Of a stretch of DNA of 64,000 bases, positions 1-11,806 are shown piece by piece; within the stretch, counting starts at the first letter, position 1; the number at the start of each line of letters is the position of its first letter. The DNA comes from Trichosphaerium sp. ATCC 40318. Taxonomy: Eukaryota > Discosea > Flabellinia > Trichosidae. The stretch lies in assembly GCA_038496445.1 (NCBI GenBank), contig JALMLS010000342.1, forward strand, positions 1 to 64,000, given 5' to 3'. The notes below the pieces were generated by a model. That model saw only the letters and a list, made by a program, of their open reading frames with translations, had not been told where the DNA came from and ran no database searches. A program made the translations under genes and the position numbers.

Positions 1-2045
1 TTCTATATAACTGTAAGCACTTGGTAGCATAAACAAAGGGTAGGAGGTACCTGTTGTAGATATATCTAATGTATTTTGCTGGAGAAGAAGTCTTTGCTCC
101 TTCTTTACCAAGCAAGTGAAGGATTTTAGATGAGAGGTAAGGATACTCGCAATCCTCAATAAATTCGCACAAATGAGATAATCCTAGATGAGTATAAGTA
201 CTATCTTCACTGTAACGAGCGTACCAGTTTCTTTAGAGTCTGGAATTTCGGCAATTATAATAAGTATTGTGTCAACTATAGCTCTCTTGTATGTGAAACC
301 GCCCTGAGTGTGTCAGTAGTTGAGATCAATGATTTCATGTACCTCATCACGTAGCATATTTGCTAAGAAAGCCATTATACTATAATGCCGTTGTTTGAAT
401 TTAAGAGCCAACGTTCTGATGGCATCAACAACTACAATCTTAAATTCATCTGAAATTTCATTAATAAATGTTGCAATTTGTTTAAGGAGTCTGTCAATGC
501 TACTTTCAGCTTCGACCTGTTAATGGTTGTAAGTATAAGGTTTATACTTTCGATATATAAGAAATTTACTCACCTTTAAGAGTGTTGTAATAGCAAGGGT
601 TGCGATAGATCTGTTTACATCAGAAATAAGATTTTCCATTTCAAAGCTGCATTGTCTATAGTGAATTATTAGCAAGTGAATGAGAGGATTATCACAGTAC
701 CTAGCAACCAAGTGTGGATGAGTTGTGGCGACAGTGTTGAGAGTTCTAACTGCAGCGAATCGTATTGTCGTTTTAGGAGAGCTCAAAAATAACTATAACG
801 TACTTAACAAGAGGTGTACAAATGAATTCAAGAGCACATCATACCTGCAAAACGGTAACAGCTGGAGATAAGTTCCTGACTTCAATGTCTTTTAAGTTGC
901 AAATAGCTCGTGCTGCTTCATACACTACAATCTCACTCTTGTGTCGTAGACAGCTTTCCAAATATTCGTATAATTGAGCGACATGTGGTCTAAACAAAGT
1001 AATTAGCAAAGACCATTCATGAAAACGAACTGCACTTACCCTTGGGTTGAGCTCTCGATAACCTGTACAACAAATCTGATCAATAAGCAGTTGGCAAATT
1101 GCGATCGAATAGAGGTTCCACTATAGATAGTATGAGCAAATAATAACGCTGTGTAATGTTTTTTTCATTCAACCAAAAAAAAAACCAAATAAGTAACAAC
1201 AGCCAAGTACCGAGTTAAAGATGCTACCAATTTTACAATAGCGTGTTTATCTTTTCTGCGTATTCTATGTAGTAATCCCAACGCATGATATTGAACCATT
1301 ACAGATCTATGGGTGAATAAATTAATAAAAAATGTTTCTAATGTGATCACCAACCTAGAGTTCATGGCTTCTTGTACTTCACCAATCCACCGTCTCACCA
1401 CATCACCGCTTGAGCCTAAACATGTCAACAAAGCGCACATACTACCTAGTGTAAGGGGTTGCGAACGCACTCATTAAATGAAAACCAGATACTAAAGCAG
1501 CGCTAGATACGTATGGATCCTTGTCAACTATTGCTTGTTTTAAATACCGCTCAATTTGACCGAGCATGGTAGGCTACGTGAGTGTGAGTGGATAATAAAA
1601 TGAAATGTTGAACTGACGTCAATTATTCTGCTTATGACTCGGATGGCATTTGCCTTGTAGGAATCGACCTTGGAGTTTATATCCTTACAAAGTGACGCGG
1701 TAGCCATGATGGTGTCTTCAGCTATACCCGTCAACTCTTTAAGGACCATGTATACCATCCTGCGAAGTTGTACCTTACTATAGTAAGTAAAACGCGTACT
1801 TTGAAGCGTCGGCGTACATCTTTCGCTTGAAATAGCTTTGTAACGGCGAAAAACACATCTGTGGCTTCCTTGGTAGTGAGAATATTACCTTGGACAATCA
1901 AATACAGTATTTTGGTCAACAGGTGGTAAGATCTCTTGGTTTTTGGTGCATGGCTAAATATCTTCGTTTCTTGCAATACTTGGCCCTTGTCAATGTCTTG
2001 GAGAGGCAAATATTCATTCTCCTCTTGTTTCTTATGGTCGTCCAT
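1..2045 (-). CDS. COPG: Coatomer subunit gamma (gamma-COP), partial (C-terminal part lies beyond the left edge)
   Basis: Gamma-COP is a large subunit of the COPI coat that covers Golgi-to-ER vesicles. The start at 2045 opens with an acidic stretch and then the family's N-terminal pattern: [20 protein letters not shown], and [17 protein letters not shown]. Later exons read [70 protein letters not shown] and [16 protein letters not shown]. These match the HEAT-like adaptin trunk of COPG in the same order. At least six short introns interrupt it. The trunk continues to the window edge, so the appendage domain is not visible. It is divergent to the thioesterase gene, with about 190 bp shared between them. 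Identification is firm; internal exon edges are approximate. Confidence 0.93.
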
Positions 2046-2238
2046 GTCTCACGAAATTACAACGTTGCAAATATTAAATTACTAGCCGTGCGTTACACTG
2101 TATTCCAGACACCGAATAATATGGTCGACGTCAGCAAAAAAAACTTGGTAAGTTACACTTAAACGTCAAAAAAAATCTCGTATTAAAACAGTGACAGCAG
2201 TGTACGTCCACGATATATTCCAAGTTAATGGCGGTAGT

Positions 2239-2854
2239 ATGAGCGAAAAATATGCGACTTTAGTTGGTCAAAAAGGCACGTACACTTTAAAAGTGGGTGC
2301 AGAGCATACTGCAAAGCACATGGGGAGTGGTTCTGTTGAAGTAAGCCACTAAAACGCGTTTGACTGTTAAATTATAGCAGGTATTCGCAACACCTATGAT
2401 GGTCTGTGTAATGGAAGGTAATAAGTGCCAAACAATGATTGTAGACTAAAAAAATTTTGAGCTGCCGCTGTTGATTGCCTGTCAAAACATTTAACTGCGG
2501 AAGAAACATCAGTAGGGACAAGTGTCAACACGAAACATTGGGCACCTACACCAGTTGGTTTAACTGTCACCGCCACAGCTACTGTAACAGCTGTAAATGG
2601 TACGTTGTTATTTTTATACGCGTTGCAAAATAAAATCAAAAAAATTATTGTTATTTTGACAACTTATTCAGGACGTAAAATTAGCTTCGACGTTGAGGCT
2701 CATGACGACAAGGAAAAGATCGGTGAAGGTATGTATTGTCGTAATATAAGTTACGCAAAGTGTACTAACATAAGAAAAAACAATAAAAGGCAAGCATGAC
2801 CGTGTAGTACTCGATGAAAAGCGTTTTATGACAAAAGCTAGCCAAAAGAAGTAA
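2239..2854 (+). CDS. Hotdog-fold thioesterase of the fluoroacetyl-CoA thioesterase-like (FlK-like) family
   Basis: A protein of about 130 residues, the usual size of the family, read from ATG 2239 across three introns of roughly 40-65 nt. Family blocks are visible in order: GAEHTAKHMGSGSVEVFATP, then VMEAAAVDCL across the second intron, then SVGTSVNTKHWAPTPVGLTV, and KISFDVEAHDDKEKIGEG. In this family the conserved Thr/Glu/His residues act on small acyl-CoA thioesters, so the inferred role is acyl-CoA hydrolysis; the substrate cannot be told. A shorter ATG at 2121 is followed by a possible leader exon but would meet a stop, so 2239 was preferred. Close homologues I know of are mainly bacterial, so a transfer origin is possible, but the gene now has spliceosomal introns. 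Confidence 0.85.
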
Positions 2855-2998
2855 AGCGTATTGCTGGTGACACAAAATAAAAAAATTCCTAAAGAGAAGC
2901 TTAAAGACTTTAGTCTAGTTTTAATTAAAAGTGGTCTGTGCGTACACCCCATACATAGTAGTAGCTGAAAACGTTGAAGCGCCAAATTAAGACTAACA

Positions 2999-5900
2999 AT
3001 GTCGAAAGAGTTTTTACTGTACGTTTGTGGTTTTGCGTCTTGAATAGCGCCAATACAATCGCGTTGCGCAAAAGGAAAAGTGTAATTGGTTTTTTTAGTG
3101 CTGGCGTTGCAGGTTTGCAAGGAAGGCGTAAATCGATGGAAGATGCCCACGCTTTGCACCCATCTCTGGTGGAACACTTTAAAGACGGTCATCCCCTGCA
3201 CAAGAAAAGGACCGCTTTCTTTGCAGTATTCGATGGCCACACAGGAGATCGCGCGGCACTGTGCGTTTGTTGTATTATCAAGCTACCTGAAAACAATATT
3301 TGGCGATGTTGTGCTTTGCTATAGCACCCACGCTTTGTAACGTGTCGATTGTTCGAGCCCTCTGATAAATTTAGGTTTGCTGAGAAGCGCTTGATCCAAA
3401 ATATTGTCAAAATGGTGCGATGACATATACACTCGCACCTTTACGCGAACTAATCGTGTATAGGACGATTTGGAAGTAAACACATCTCGAAAGTTGCGTG
3501 ACGCATTAGTTGCCACTGATCAGCAATTCCTCTCCTCATTTCGAGACGAAGAAGAGGTAGAAGATGGCTGTACAGCGATTTCTGTATTCATGATAGGTGC
3601 GTCACCACTGTAACTTATCATTCCTAGCGTTACTAACACTTCACTAGATAATGTACTATATACCATCAATTTAGGAGATTCTCGAGCGATTTTATCTCGT
3701 AACGGTGAGGCAATAGACCTTAGTGTAGACCAGAAACCAAGTGCAGAGTTTGAATCAAAGCGAATCATAAAAGAAGGTTTGTATTGTTATAGCACACCGT
3801 TAATAGGTAATGAATGCTTAATTGCGGCGTAGGTGGTTTTGTTACCAAAAGTGGAAGAGTTTTGGGATTACTGGGCGTTTCTCGTTCCTTGGGCGACGCA
3901 TTTTTCAAGAACAAAGATTTAAATAAGTAAGTAGCTTTACTCGTTACAAGCTGTGGTAATAATGGCGTAGAGCATCAAACTGTCTTGTTAGCAGCGAACC
4001 TGTAGTTCAAAGGCGTTATTTATCGAACAAGTACGTTATATTTAGTTTATACTTGTTCTAATCGCCCTGTGCGTAGGGATGAATTTATATTGCTTGCATG
4101 TGATGGCGTTTGGGATGTTTTATCAAGTCAGCAAGCAAGGGATTTTGTTGCTAAGAAATTGCCAAAATTGGCTTCAGGATCAACGCTTGATGACATTGCA
4201 ATGGTTAGAGTTTTTGCAGTTCTTTACGTGTATTTGTTTATATTAAACTATGTTTGCAGGAACTAGCTGATCATGCTATTAATGAAGGTAGTACCGACAA
4301 CGTCAGTGCAATTATAGGTATGCTTGTCTATTTAATACAACAAATTGTTGCAATTGCTTACAAGTTTATTAGTACTGTTTAATGGCAAGATAAATCCTGG
4401 TGGCGATGCAGGTGTAGATATTGAGGTACAATAGAGAGTATTAGTGTAATAATACTTGCTGACACAGTGGCATTAGAATGTTGTTAACGAAGATTACGCT
4501 GTGTTATTGGAAAAAAAAGAAGAAGAAGAGGCACAATTAAACTCAGTCGAAACTATTATTTTTAACATCTACTGTAGCCAGTCGCGCCAGAACCGAAACC
4601 TGCAAAACGGCGACGAAACAGGAAATTTGAACAATCGAGTTCGTCAGAAGAAAATCGTAGCACTTCAAAGCGCAACAATGGCAGTACGCCTCGTAATAAA
4701 GTCAGGGTATGAAGATAATATTTGTTTAATGGTGATACTTAATATCTTTTGTGTAGGATGCTACATCCCCAAGAAGTAGTCGTACCAAAGCGAGACATGC
4801 ATCTAGTAGATCAGTATCCAAATCTTCAACAAAGTCGAGCAGTGGGTTGTATACAAAGCTGAGCTCTAATAGTTCAGCAGCATCTACTGATAGACGTGAT
4901 GAACCTCTTGGTAATGATTACACTGTGACTATGCTCACGAAAAAGTTATTAAGCACTGGTGGAAGTGGTGAGTTTGTGAACGTTTCTTTTTTTTCTATTT
5001 GTTTGTTGTGGCTAATTTTATTCACTTACAGGCGGCTCTTTTGAAAAGGGTTTTCTGCTGACATACAAGTATTTTATGACGAAGCAAACACTGTTTCGTG
5101 AAGTTCGTGAACAACTTCTAGAGGATGCAGAAAGACCGAATAAGAAAAGGTTGCAGTCTATATTGCAATCCTGGGTGAGATATCGTGCTCACGATGTTGT
5201 ACTTGATGATGAGTTTGTTGTTCTTTGGAGAGATTTATTGGAGGACTTAGATAATGGTGGACGTTCACGTATTTCAAAGTGGACAAAGCTTATGAAAGAA
5301 AAAATTGACACATTCGTACGTTGTATTTGCATGCCTAGCAAAAGTAAATTAATGACATTTTCTTTTCTAGTCTGAAAAGCTCACAAAAGCCTTGGTACAA
5401 GGTGGAACGAACTCTAAATTATTTAAGTTCTATAGAGTCGAGTTTAATTTTGCAACTGTTAACCTACTTGATATGGCCTGTACGCTTCCTGTTTTTTTAT
5501 GAAATTTATTTTTATTGTTTTTATTTATCTGTTTTGTTATTGTACTTAATTTTTTATAGCTCAAATGACGTTAATTGATATGTATTTATTACGGAGAACA
5601 CCTCTAATACAATTTTCTACTGAAATATCAAAAGGAAGTGACAGACTTAAAAAATTGCGTGCTCGGTTTGGTCAGGTGAGTGTTTCCTTAATATATATTT
5701 TATAGTGTTAAAAAGGTACTAATTCAACGCTGCAGGTCAGTGGTTGGGTGACAAGTGAAGTTCTCAAGCAAGACAAACCTAAAGTTCAATGTCAACGGAT
5801 AACAAGTTTCATTCACTTAATGCAGGTACGACGATTTTGCTAAATTTGTCAATGGTTTAATTTAAATGTAGGCTCTGCGTAGACAGAATAATTTTGAAGG

Positions 5901-7154
5901 TTTAACGCAGGTTCAGCATGGTTTACAACATCCAAGTGTATTGGATTTGAAGAAAGCCTGGAAGGTATGTTTCGAAACATTTTATCTTTTACTTGGGTTT
6001 TTATGTCTGATTGTACTAATCTTTTTCAAGGGTGTTGACGCTCATTTTAAGCAACTATGGACTGAAATGTCAACGTTGACTGGTGCTCTTGGACTATTTG
6101 TGAATTACACAAATGGATCATTGTTTGAGCGAGGTGTTGTTTATATTCCGTACCATGGTAAGCCCCTTAAAAAAAATACCACGAAATCATTTATTAATGT
6201 TTTTTTTCCCTTTTGTTTAGAAGCGCTTATTTCAGAAATTGATATCATCGAAAAGAAATCACAAACTATTGTGATAAAAGACGAAATGTGTATAAATTGG
6301 ACAAAAATGGAGGAACTTTCTGAAATATATAGTCAGATATCTACTTTGCAGCGTGTTTCACTAGATGTCCAAGCTGATCCTAGCTTATTATTGTTCCTAT
6401 TGAACATGCCAAGTAATCCAAATATCGCAAAGGCTGCACGTGGTAAAATGCCGGTACGAAACAAATTTTTTTTTCTGAAAGATTCGAATTATTATTTTTG
6501 TTTTTTCTTGAACATGTTCTTGTTTTTTGTAATTTGGCGCAAACTTGATTTTATTGCACACATACAAAACAATGATAGAAAACATGGTTTAAGACCTGTG
6601 TTGTCGTTAAATTTTTCTTGTTTTATTGTGAAACGAGTTTGAGGATTTATGGGTTCTATTTGTAGGGATCTGATTCTAGTGTTACACTTCCAAAGGCTAA
6701 AAAGAAGAAATCATCAAAATTCAAGAGTGATTCTCCTCGTAAAGAAAAGAAAAAAGATAATTCACCAAAGTTTGATGATATTAAGACATCAGAAGGTGTT
6801 TTCTTGAAGTTTAAACAATTTTTGACAAAGATTAATAAGGAGGAACAGTTAATGTTTTATTCAAGCATTATAACTTATCAACAAATGGATTTTGCACAAC
6901 AAGATAGAGTAAAGAAAAAAGGATTGAAAATTTTTCAGAGATATATTGATCATTTGGATGACTCTGATAATGAAGATGATGGATTCTTTCAATTTGATAC
7001 AAGCGCTAAGATGCCTATTACAGATTCTACTCTTCAAAAGCTCAAGAAAGAAGTTTCTGCTGAAAATTTTTCTCGAAATTTATTTTCAAAAGCAGAGCTT
7101 GAAATGGAGGCTTCTCTTAGAGTGTCGTTCAAAGATTTCTTGAAAAAGAAATAG
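2999..7154 (+). CDS. Fusion protein: PP2C phosphatase + Ras guanine-nucleotide exchange factor (RasGEF_N and RasGEF) + RGS-like domain
   Basis: The N-terminal third is a PP2C Ser/Thr phosphatase with metal-binding motifs intact: GRRKSMEDAH, FFAVFDGHTGD, INLGDSRAILSRNG, LLACDGVWDVLSS and GSTDNVSAII. Reading continues without a stop through a charged linker rich in Glu, Lys and Ser (about 4470-4910) into a RasGEF N-terminal module (GFLLTYKYFMTKQTLFREV). The catalytic RasGEF domain follows (MTLIDMYLL, VSGWVTSEVL, RITSFIHLMQALRRQNNF, HPSVLDLKKAWK). After a Lys/Ser-rich linker, the C-terminal 110 residues look like an RGS domain (EEQLMFYSSIITYQQ through VSFKDFLKKK). The first intron joins MSKEFLL to AGVAGLQG. 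No termination or promoter region separates the phosphatase from the GEF. Inferred role: coupling dephosphorylation to small-GTPase activation. The main uncertainty is whether one transcript spans it all. Confidence 0.75.
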
Positions 7155-7362
7155 ATGAAAAAAGCAAGAAAAAAAAGATGAAAAAAAAAGAACAAAGGAA
7201 GCCGTAGGTTTTTTAACGGGATTGTACAATAAAAATTATACCAACATATATTTTTTTTCTGTATTTTTTACCTTTGTAGTCTGTAGCAGAGAGACAATGG
7301 TGTCCGCGATGAGTACACCTACGCAAAGTTGAGAGGTATCCGTTGTATGGGAGCACGAAAAC

Positions 7363-7555
7363 ATGAGTGCATGCCCTCCAGCAGAAGAAAGACCTTATCT
7401 ACGTTCGAATCCGTTAAGTACGAAAACTTGATTCTTTTTTTACCATACAGAACTCCGCTAGTTCAATACCAAAAAACAAATACTTGCGCCTTGCTGTACA
7501 TCAACTTGTTCGTAGACTATTTTCAAATGATTTTTACTTTTACATCACGTGTTGA
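7363..7555 (+). CDS. Small hypothetical protein (about 53 aa)
   Basis: ATG 7363 opens MSACPPAEERPYLRS. A consensus intron (gtacgaaa...catacag, about 7417-7450) joins it to a second exon reading NKYLRLAVHQLVRRLFSND before a TGA at 7553. The donor and acceptor look normal for this genome and the second exon is amphipathic, which favours a real gene. I recognise no family. An upstream ATG at about 7297 (MVSAMSTPTQS) meets a stop before this exon. The gene ends about 20 bp before the convergent PRCC gene. Confidence 0.35.
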
Positions 7556-7576
7556 GCACGTGGGACAACATTAAAT

Positions 7577-8667
7577 TTACCAACCGTATTTTCCCCAGCT
7601 AATTATAGTTATTAGAAAAAATACCGAGTACCTATAACACTTGACGCACGTTTGTCTCTTTGTTTGGATACCACTTGCTCTTCGTTGGTCGAGTTCTGGT
7701 TGTCTTGCTCTTGCATCTGCAGCAAGAGCTGTAAGTGAACCATAACGCTTTATCATTTTGTTTTTCTGACTGCCAACTGCAAATACGCCCTGATTGGATT
7801 TGTTAATTTTATTTGCTTAAATTACTTTAGTTAGTTTAGTTGGTTTAGTACCTTTGGGACATAACTTCCTTTGTTATCCATGTTATTGATACGCCAATTT
7901 GGATCTAATCTACTGTTGGCGTCAACTGTTTGCAACATTGAGTCGTCAATGCCCATAAATTCTCTAGGCGGAAGCTATAACAGTTAAAATAAAGTTACAA
8001 AAAAATGAAACACGTGTACATTGCCGTTACTGGCTTGGACAGCCCTTTGCCTTTGTGCCTCGTACTGAGCATATTGTGCATATTGATCATATTGTGCTTG
8101 GTTATAAGAAGGTTGTGCACCAGTTAGATGAGGTGGTTTAGAAGGGCCAACAGAGGCACCAGAGTTAAGATGTGGTGGTTTAGCAGGACCAACAGAAGCC
8201 TGAGCTGCCAAATGAGGGGGTTTAGCAGGGCCTACAGAAGCCCCAGAGGCGGCTGGGCCAACGTCTGTTCCGAGTTCAGGTCCGAGATTTGGTTTGCGAA
8301 GACCTGTCGGTTTACTTGGTTGTTGTACTTCGTCTGGAATGGATGTAGTCGCGTTGGCCTCATCCTCGTCTTCTTTGGAGTAAAACTTGCTTTCTTTCTT
8401 CTTTGATGGGTTTTTAGGCGCAGGGAGCATAGAGAGGAGAGATGTCTTTGCTTTTTTTGATGGGCGTTTCGCTACTTCAGTATGGAATTCGTCAGAGGCT
8501 TCATGAAGTGCCTTTCTATTGCGTATAGGCACTTGGAAGGTAACTTTTTGCTTTGTATCGCTAATTTCATCTATTTTCCGCTTCGACTTCGGTTTGGCGG
8601 TTTTTGGCTCCGGTGGTGCGACTGTTATTTCTTCCTCTTCTTCAGATGAATAATTAGCCACCAACAT
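7577..8667 (-). CDS. PRCC-family nuclear protein (proline-rich, splicing/mitotic-checkpoint associated)
   Basis: Starts MLVANYSSEEEEE and runs through a Lys/Pro-rich low-complexity region. Within it are three near-identical repeats of the form ASVGPAKPPHL (8130-8250) and a YAQYAQYEAQ tract. After short introns come LPPREFMGIDDSML and NKGSYVPK, and the last exons encode ALAADARARQPELDQRRA and end with IQTKRQTWGKYGW. That end aligns with the diagnostic PRCC C-terminus (SRRQTQAKYGF in animals). PRCC proteins are nuclear and are linked to pre-mRNA splicing; the role here is by family only. The 8017-7981 intron carries a CACGTG near its donor. The stop TAA lies at 7577-7579 on the complement. The repeat region is unlikely to be structured. 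Confidence 0.75.
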
Positions 8668-8868
8668 TACAAATTTAACTAATTAGACCCTAATTGCGCT
8701 TTTTTTTTTATGATTTCCTATTTGTGACAGCTGCGAAGAGCTGTTGCTGTATTTTTTGCTTACAATTCAGTGACTAAGTTAAGCCGCGCTCCGCAAAAAA
8801 CTCAAGGCGCCAATTCTGTACCACCAGTTTGACACTCTAAACATCGCCTCTAATCCACATTACGCGCA

Positions 8869-10570
8869 ATGCCTCCAAAGCGAAAGCGAAAGCCTGATTC
8901 ACCCACTGCTGCTAAACCTCCTTCCAAGAAGGCGAAGCCAAGTCCACCACAATACGAAAGCAGTGACAGCAGCGATGATGAGAGTGGTTCTATCATAGAT
9001 AGTTCTGACTCAGAGAAAGAAGTGTGCCAATACGACGCTAAATGTTACAGGTGGGTTTAATACACTATTGACAACACTTAACTGACAATACAGTCTTGTG
9101 GCTTTTACAAGTTAAAAAAAAACGTTAAACTCTATGTAGGAAAAACCCACAGCACTACGCACTCCTTAGACATCCACAAAAGAAAAGACAAGAGTATTTG
9201 GCAATAAAACGAGGCGAGCTAGAACCCTCTAAGGCTTTCTTTGCGCGAAACAGAGACGTAACACCAGGAAAAGTAAGCCCAAAAGCCAAGAAAAAGAAAT
9301 CAAAAGCAAAAACAAAAAAAACGAAAAAAATTGTTGTCAAGAAAAAGAAAAAGCCACCATTGTTGAGAAGAGCCTCGTCAAGTAGTATACGTAACACCAT
9401 GTCATCAGATGACCTACATCAGGTGACACTATAATTCGACTTGATGATTGATTACTTACTGGTGACCCTTAGAAAACGCGTCCAGAGTTAGGAACGTATA
9501 AAACAATGCTGCAGTTCTGTTTGCATGGCAACAAACTAGCTGCAACAGACAAACGTAAACTGCGTATTTTTAGAAGAGAAAACGAAGTCACAGACGCAGA
9601 ACACGAGCAATTACTCGGTCAGTTTGGCTGGACACCTGATGAGTTTGCGGATGGTGAGAAACAAGAGATAGAGTGTGATTTAGATGAAGAAAGAGAGGTT
9701 TTAAATGATCCTAATGGTTTCAGAGTTATTACAATAAAAAAGGTAAGTGCTACTCTTTATATCCATTGTACAACGCCCTTACCTTGTTATTTAAGAGTCA
9801 AAATATGTCAAACGAGGAAGAGACTGTATGGAGTAGAGCTAGTGCTAAATTTTATCAGACAATGTCTAAAGCACAAGGAAACTATGAACTTACAGAACTT
9901 GGTGTTATTGTAAACACCAGATTAAAAGCTCAATATGATGCTCTTTTACAAAAATATAGTGCAAACGGAGGTGATGAGAGAACACAAGAGCAATGGGGAT
10001 TCCATGGATCATCTCCAGGTATAGTATTAACCCTTTTTTTCGGTTAATATTAACTACTTTGTTTTATCAAGATTGTATACTAAGTATTGCTAAAACTGGG
10101 TTTCTTCACCCTGATAAGCTAAAGAAAAAAAAGTCAAAGGTTGAGCAGCTCGATGATGGATACTTTGGCAAGGGTATTTATTTTTCTGTACGTTGTTTTG
10201 CTTGTGTACAATAGTGTCATGTCAAACGAAGTACTAACTTTTTTGTTGTTTATAGTTGTATTCTGATTACGCCATGTGGTACAGTGAAGAGCGTGAAAGC
10301 GACCAGATTCTATTGAGTAAACTGGCAGCTGGTAAAACGTTTCAGTGTACTGGGCGGATGGATGGACAAGATAAACAACCTGGTTTTGATTCACATTACA
10401 GTCCAAGTGCGTTTTCCAAATACCGTTATTTTTTTTGTTTACCAAAGTAATTCTAATATGGTTGTGTAGAGGGCAATGAAATTATTCTATTCGAGACTGA
10501 ACAGATTTTGCCTCGATTTATACTTACTTTCAGGGAGAGAGAAGCTAAAGAACGTGAACAGGAAGATTAG
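8869..10570 (+). CDS. Poly(ADP-ribose) polymerase with an N-terminal PBZ zinc finger
   Basis: The basic N-terminus (MPPKRKRKPDSP) looks like a nuclear localisation signal. Spliced across an intron near 9050-9139 is a PBZ finger: CQYDAKCYR followed by KNPQHYALLRHPQKR, giving the C-C-H-H ligands that bind poly(ADP-ribose). A lysine-rich linker follows, then a middle region (LRIFRRENEVTDAEHEQLLG, FGWTPDEFADGEK) that I do not recognise. The C-terminal half is a PARP catalytic domain: YELTELGVIVNTRLKAQYD, then WGFHGSSP carrying the His of the H-Y-E triad. DGYFGKGIYFSLYSDYA supplies the Tyr, and EIILFETEQILPRFILTF ends the domain. Family role: NAD+-dependent ADP-ribosylation in DNA damage response, in the nucleus. 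Confidence 0.88.
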
Positions 10571-10670
10571 CATCCTGATATAAGCAAGAAACTAGATGTA
10601 CAAAACTTAAAAACAAAAGTCAAGTAAAAGGATTGTCTTTTATTGCTCACAAATCACATCACTTTTTTAA

Positions 10671-11549
10671 TCATTTTTTAAGAGCTTCTAGGATCAATTG
10701 CTTCGTCAGTGACTTTGTTAGACCAGTCACAGTCGATTGTTCTCCTTCCAGTTTGCTAGTAGAGCAAAATCAGTACAACTTTTTAGCTATCAAATACGTG
10801 TTATTGAAATTGAAATGAGACTCACCCAAGGCATTCTGGCATGTGTTCGATACAGAAACTTCCACAACATGTCATTATGTCTCCTTGTTTAATGAGGTAG
10901 TCTATTTTCTCTTCTGGTATATTAGAAAAGTGTTGTGTTGCCGTTGCGAAGCCATCAACTCTCTTTCCTTTGTTAAGATTATTAGTTAAAAGTAGACGAT
11001 ATATTTTGTGCCTGTGGTAAGATTGACAACGGCTATGCCCACTACACATACTGCTGGGTGCTCTCTGTACGAGCGTAGAAATTCTCTGGCTTGTGCGGCA
11101 TCCACTGGTTTCTCTAAGATTGAGATTTAGATAGTATTCATTGTGTGTCCGTTTCGTACCCCGTATTGTATCTTTGAAGGCAATCACCTAAACAACGTAA
11201 GAAACACAAACTCGCAGCTTTTTGAAGTGCCTGATCGGAGCAAATCAGGATGGTTTCTTTCTCAGGGTCCGCTTTGAGCTAGTTCAATAGTGAGATGTAT
11301 AATACAGTGTTTTTGGTACCTGCTTGACTAATTCGTCTGCTTTTGCATTAGCGATCATAACAGTCAGCACTTTAGCATCAGGGTGCCTAATACCTGCGCT
11401 AGATAAGTATTGCTACGCAAACTGCACAAAACGACAGTACTTTTTTCATCAATATCAGGTGATTCTTGAGTGAATGTGATGCCCATCTCGGTGAGTACGT
11501 TGGCGCGCCATTTTGAACCGCTTCCTAAGATTATTTTTGCTTTGTCCAT
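10671..11549 (-). CDS. Maf-like nucleoside triphosphate pyrophosphatase
   Basis: The start reads MDKAKIILGSGSKWRANVL followed by ITFTQESPDIDEKS, the hallmark Maf N-terminus (SxSxRR-type loop plus PDIDE). Further exons give NAKADELVKQ, a SDQVIAF active-site segment with the Asp used as general base, and EKPVDAAQAREFLRSY. Then come VDGFATATQHFSNIPEE, and last EGEQSTVTGLTKSLTKQL ending LILEALKK. Maf proteins hydrolyse non-canonical or modified NTPs to monophosphates, a house-cleaning reaction in the cytosol. There are about five short introns. The stop TGA is at 10671-10673 on the complement. Size, about 200 residues, fits the family. Confidence 0.87.
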
Positions 11550-11581
11550 GTTACAAGTTTGTCAGAATGTTGAAAAGTCAT

Positions 11582-11791
11582 TTAAGTTTCTTGTGTACGG
11601 TCCGGTCCATTGAAAAAGCGAAACTGAAGCCGGTACACAAAGGTGTTTCTATTATTTGAACGTTTTGTTCTGGGCAGAGCCCAATATAGGTTGAAGCGGG
11701 GAAGGTAGAGATTTGTGGCTTCCAACACGAGATATGGATACTGAGGACATGCTTCGCTCAAAAGCTTCAAAACAATCTCACCTAATAACAA
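11582..11791 (-). CDS. Possible small hypothetical reading frame
   Basis: An open frame of about 69 codons on the complement reads EIVLKLLSEACPQYPYLVL and LYLPRFNLYWALPRTKRSNN. It has no ATG: it begins just after a gttattag that looks like an acceptor, so a first exon would overlap the divergent gene at 11807. No family is recognised. It sits 30 bp from the Maf start. It could be the body of a short gene or chance. Confidence 0.22.
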   Translation of the reverse strand: MLLGEIVLKLLSEACPQYPYLVLEATNLYLPRFNLYWALPRTKRSNNRNTFVYRLQFRFFNGPDRTQET

Positions 11792-11806
11792 ACACAGCGA
11801 AGTGTC

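Noticed and set aside
3335-3365. GTTCGAGCCC, tRNA-like T-loop
   Set aside because: No matching stems, and it lies within the PP2C reading region.
7385-7425. GTTCGAATCC, identical to a tRNA T-loop core
   Set aside because: The flanking 5-bp T-stem does not pair, and no acceptor, D or anticodon stems fit upstream; it lies inside the first exon of the small 7363 gene.
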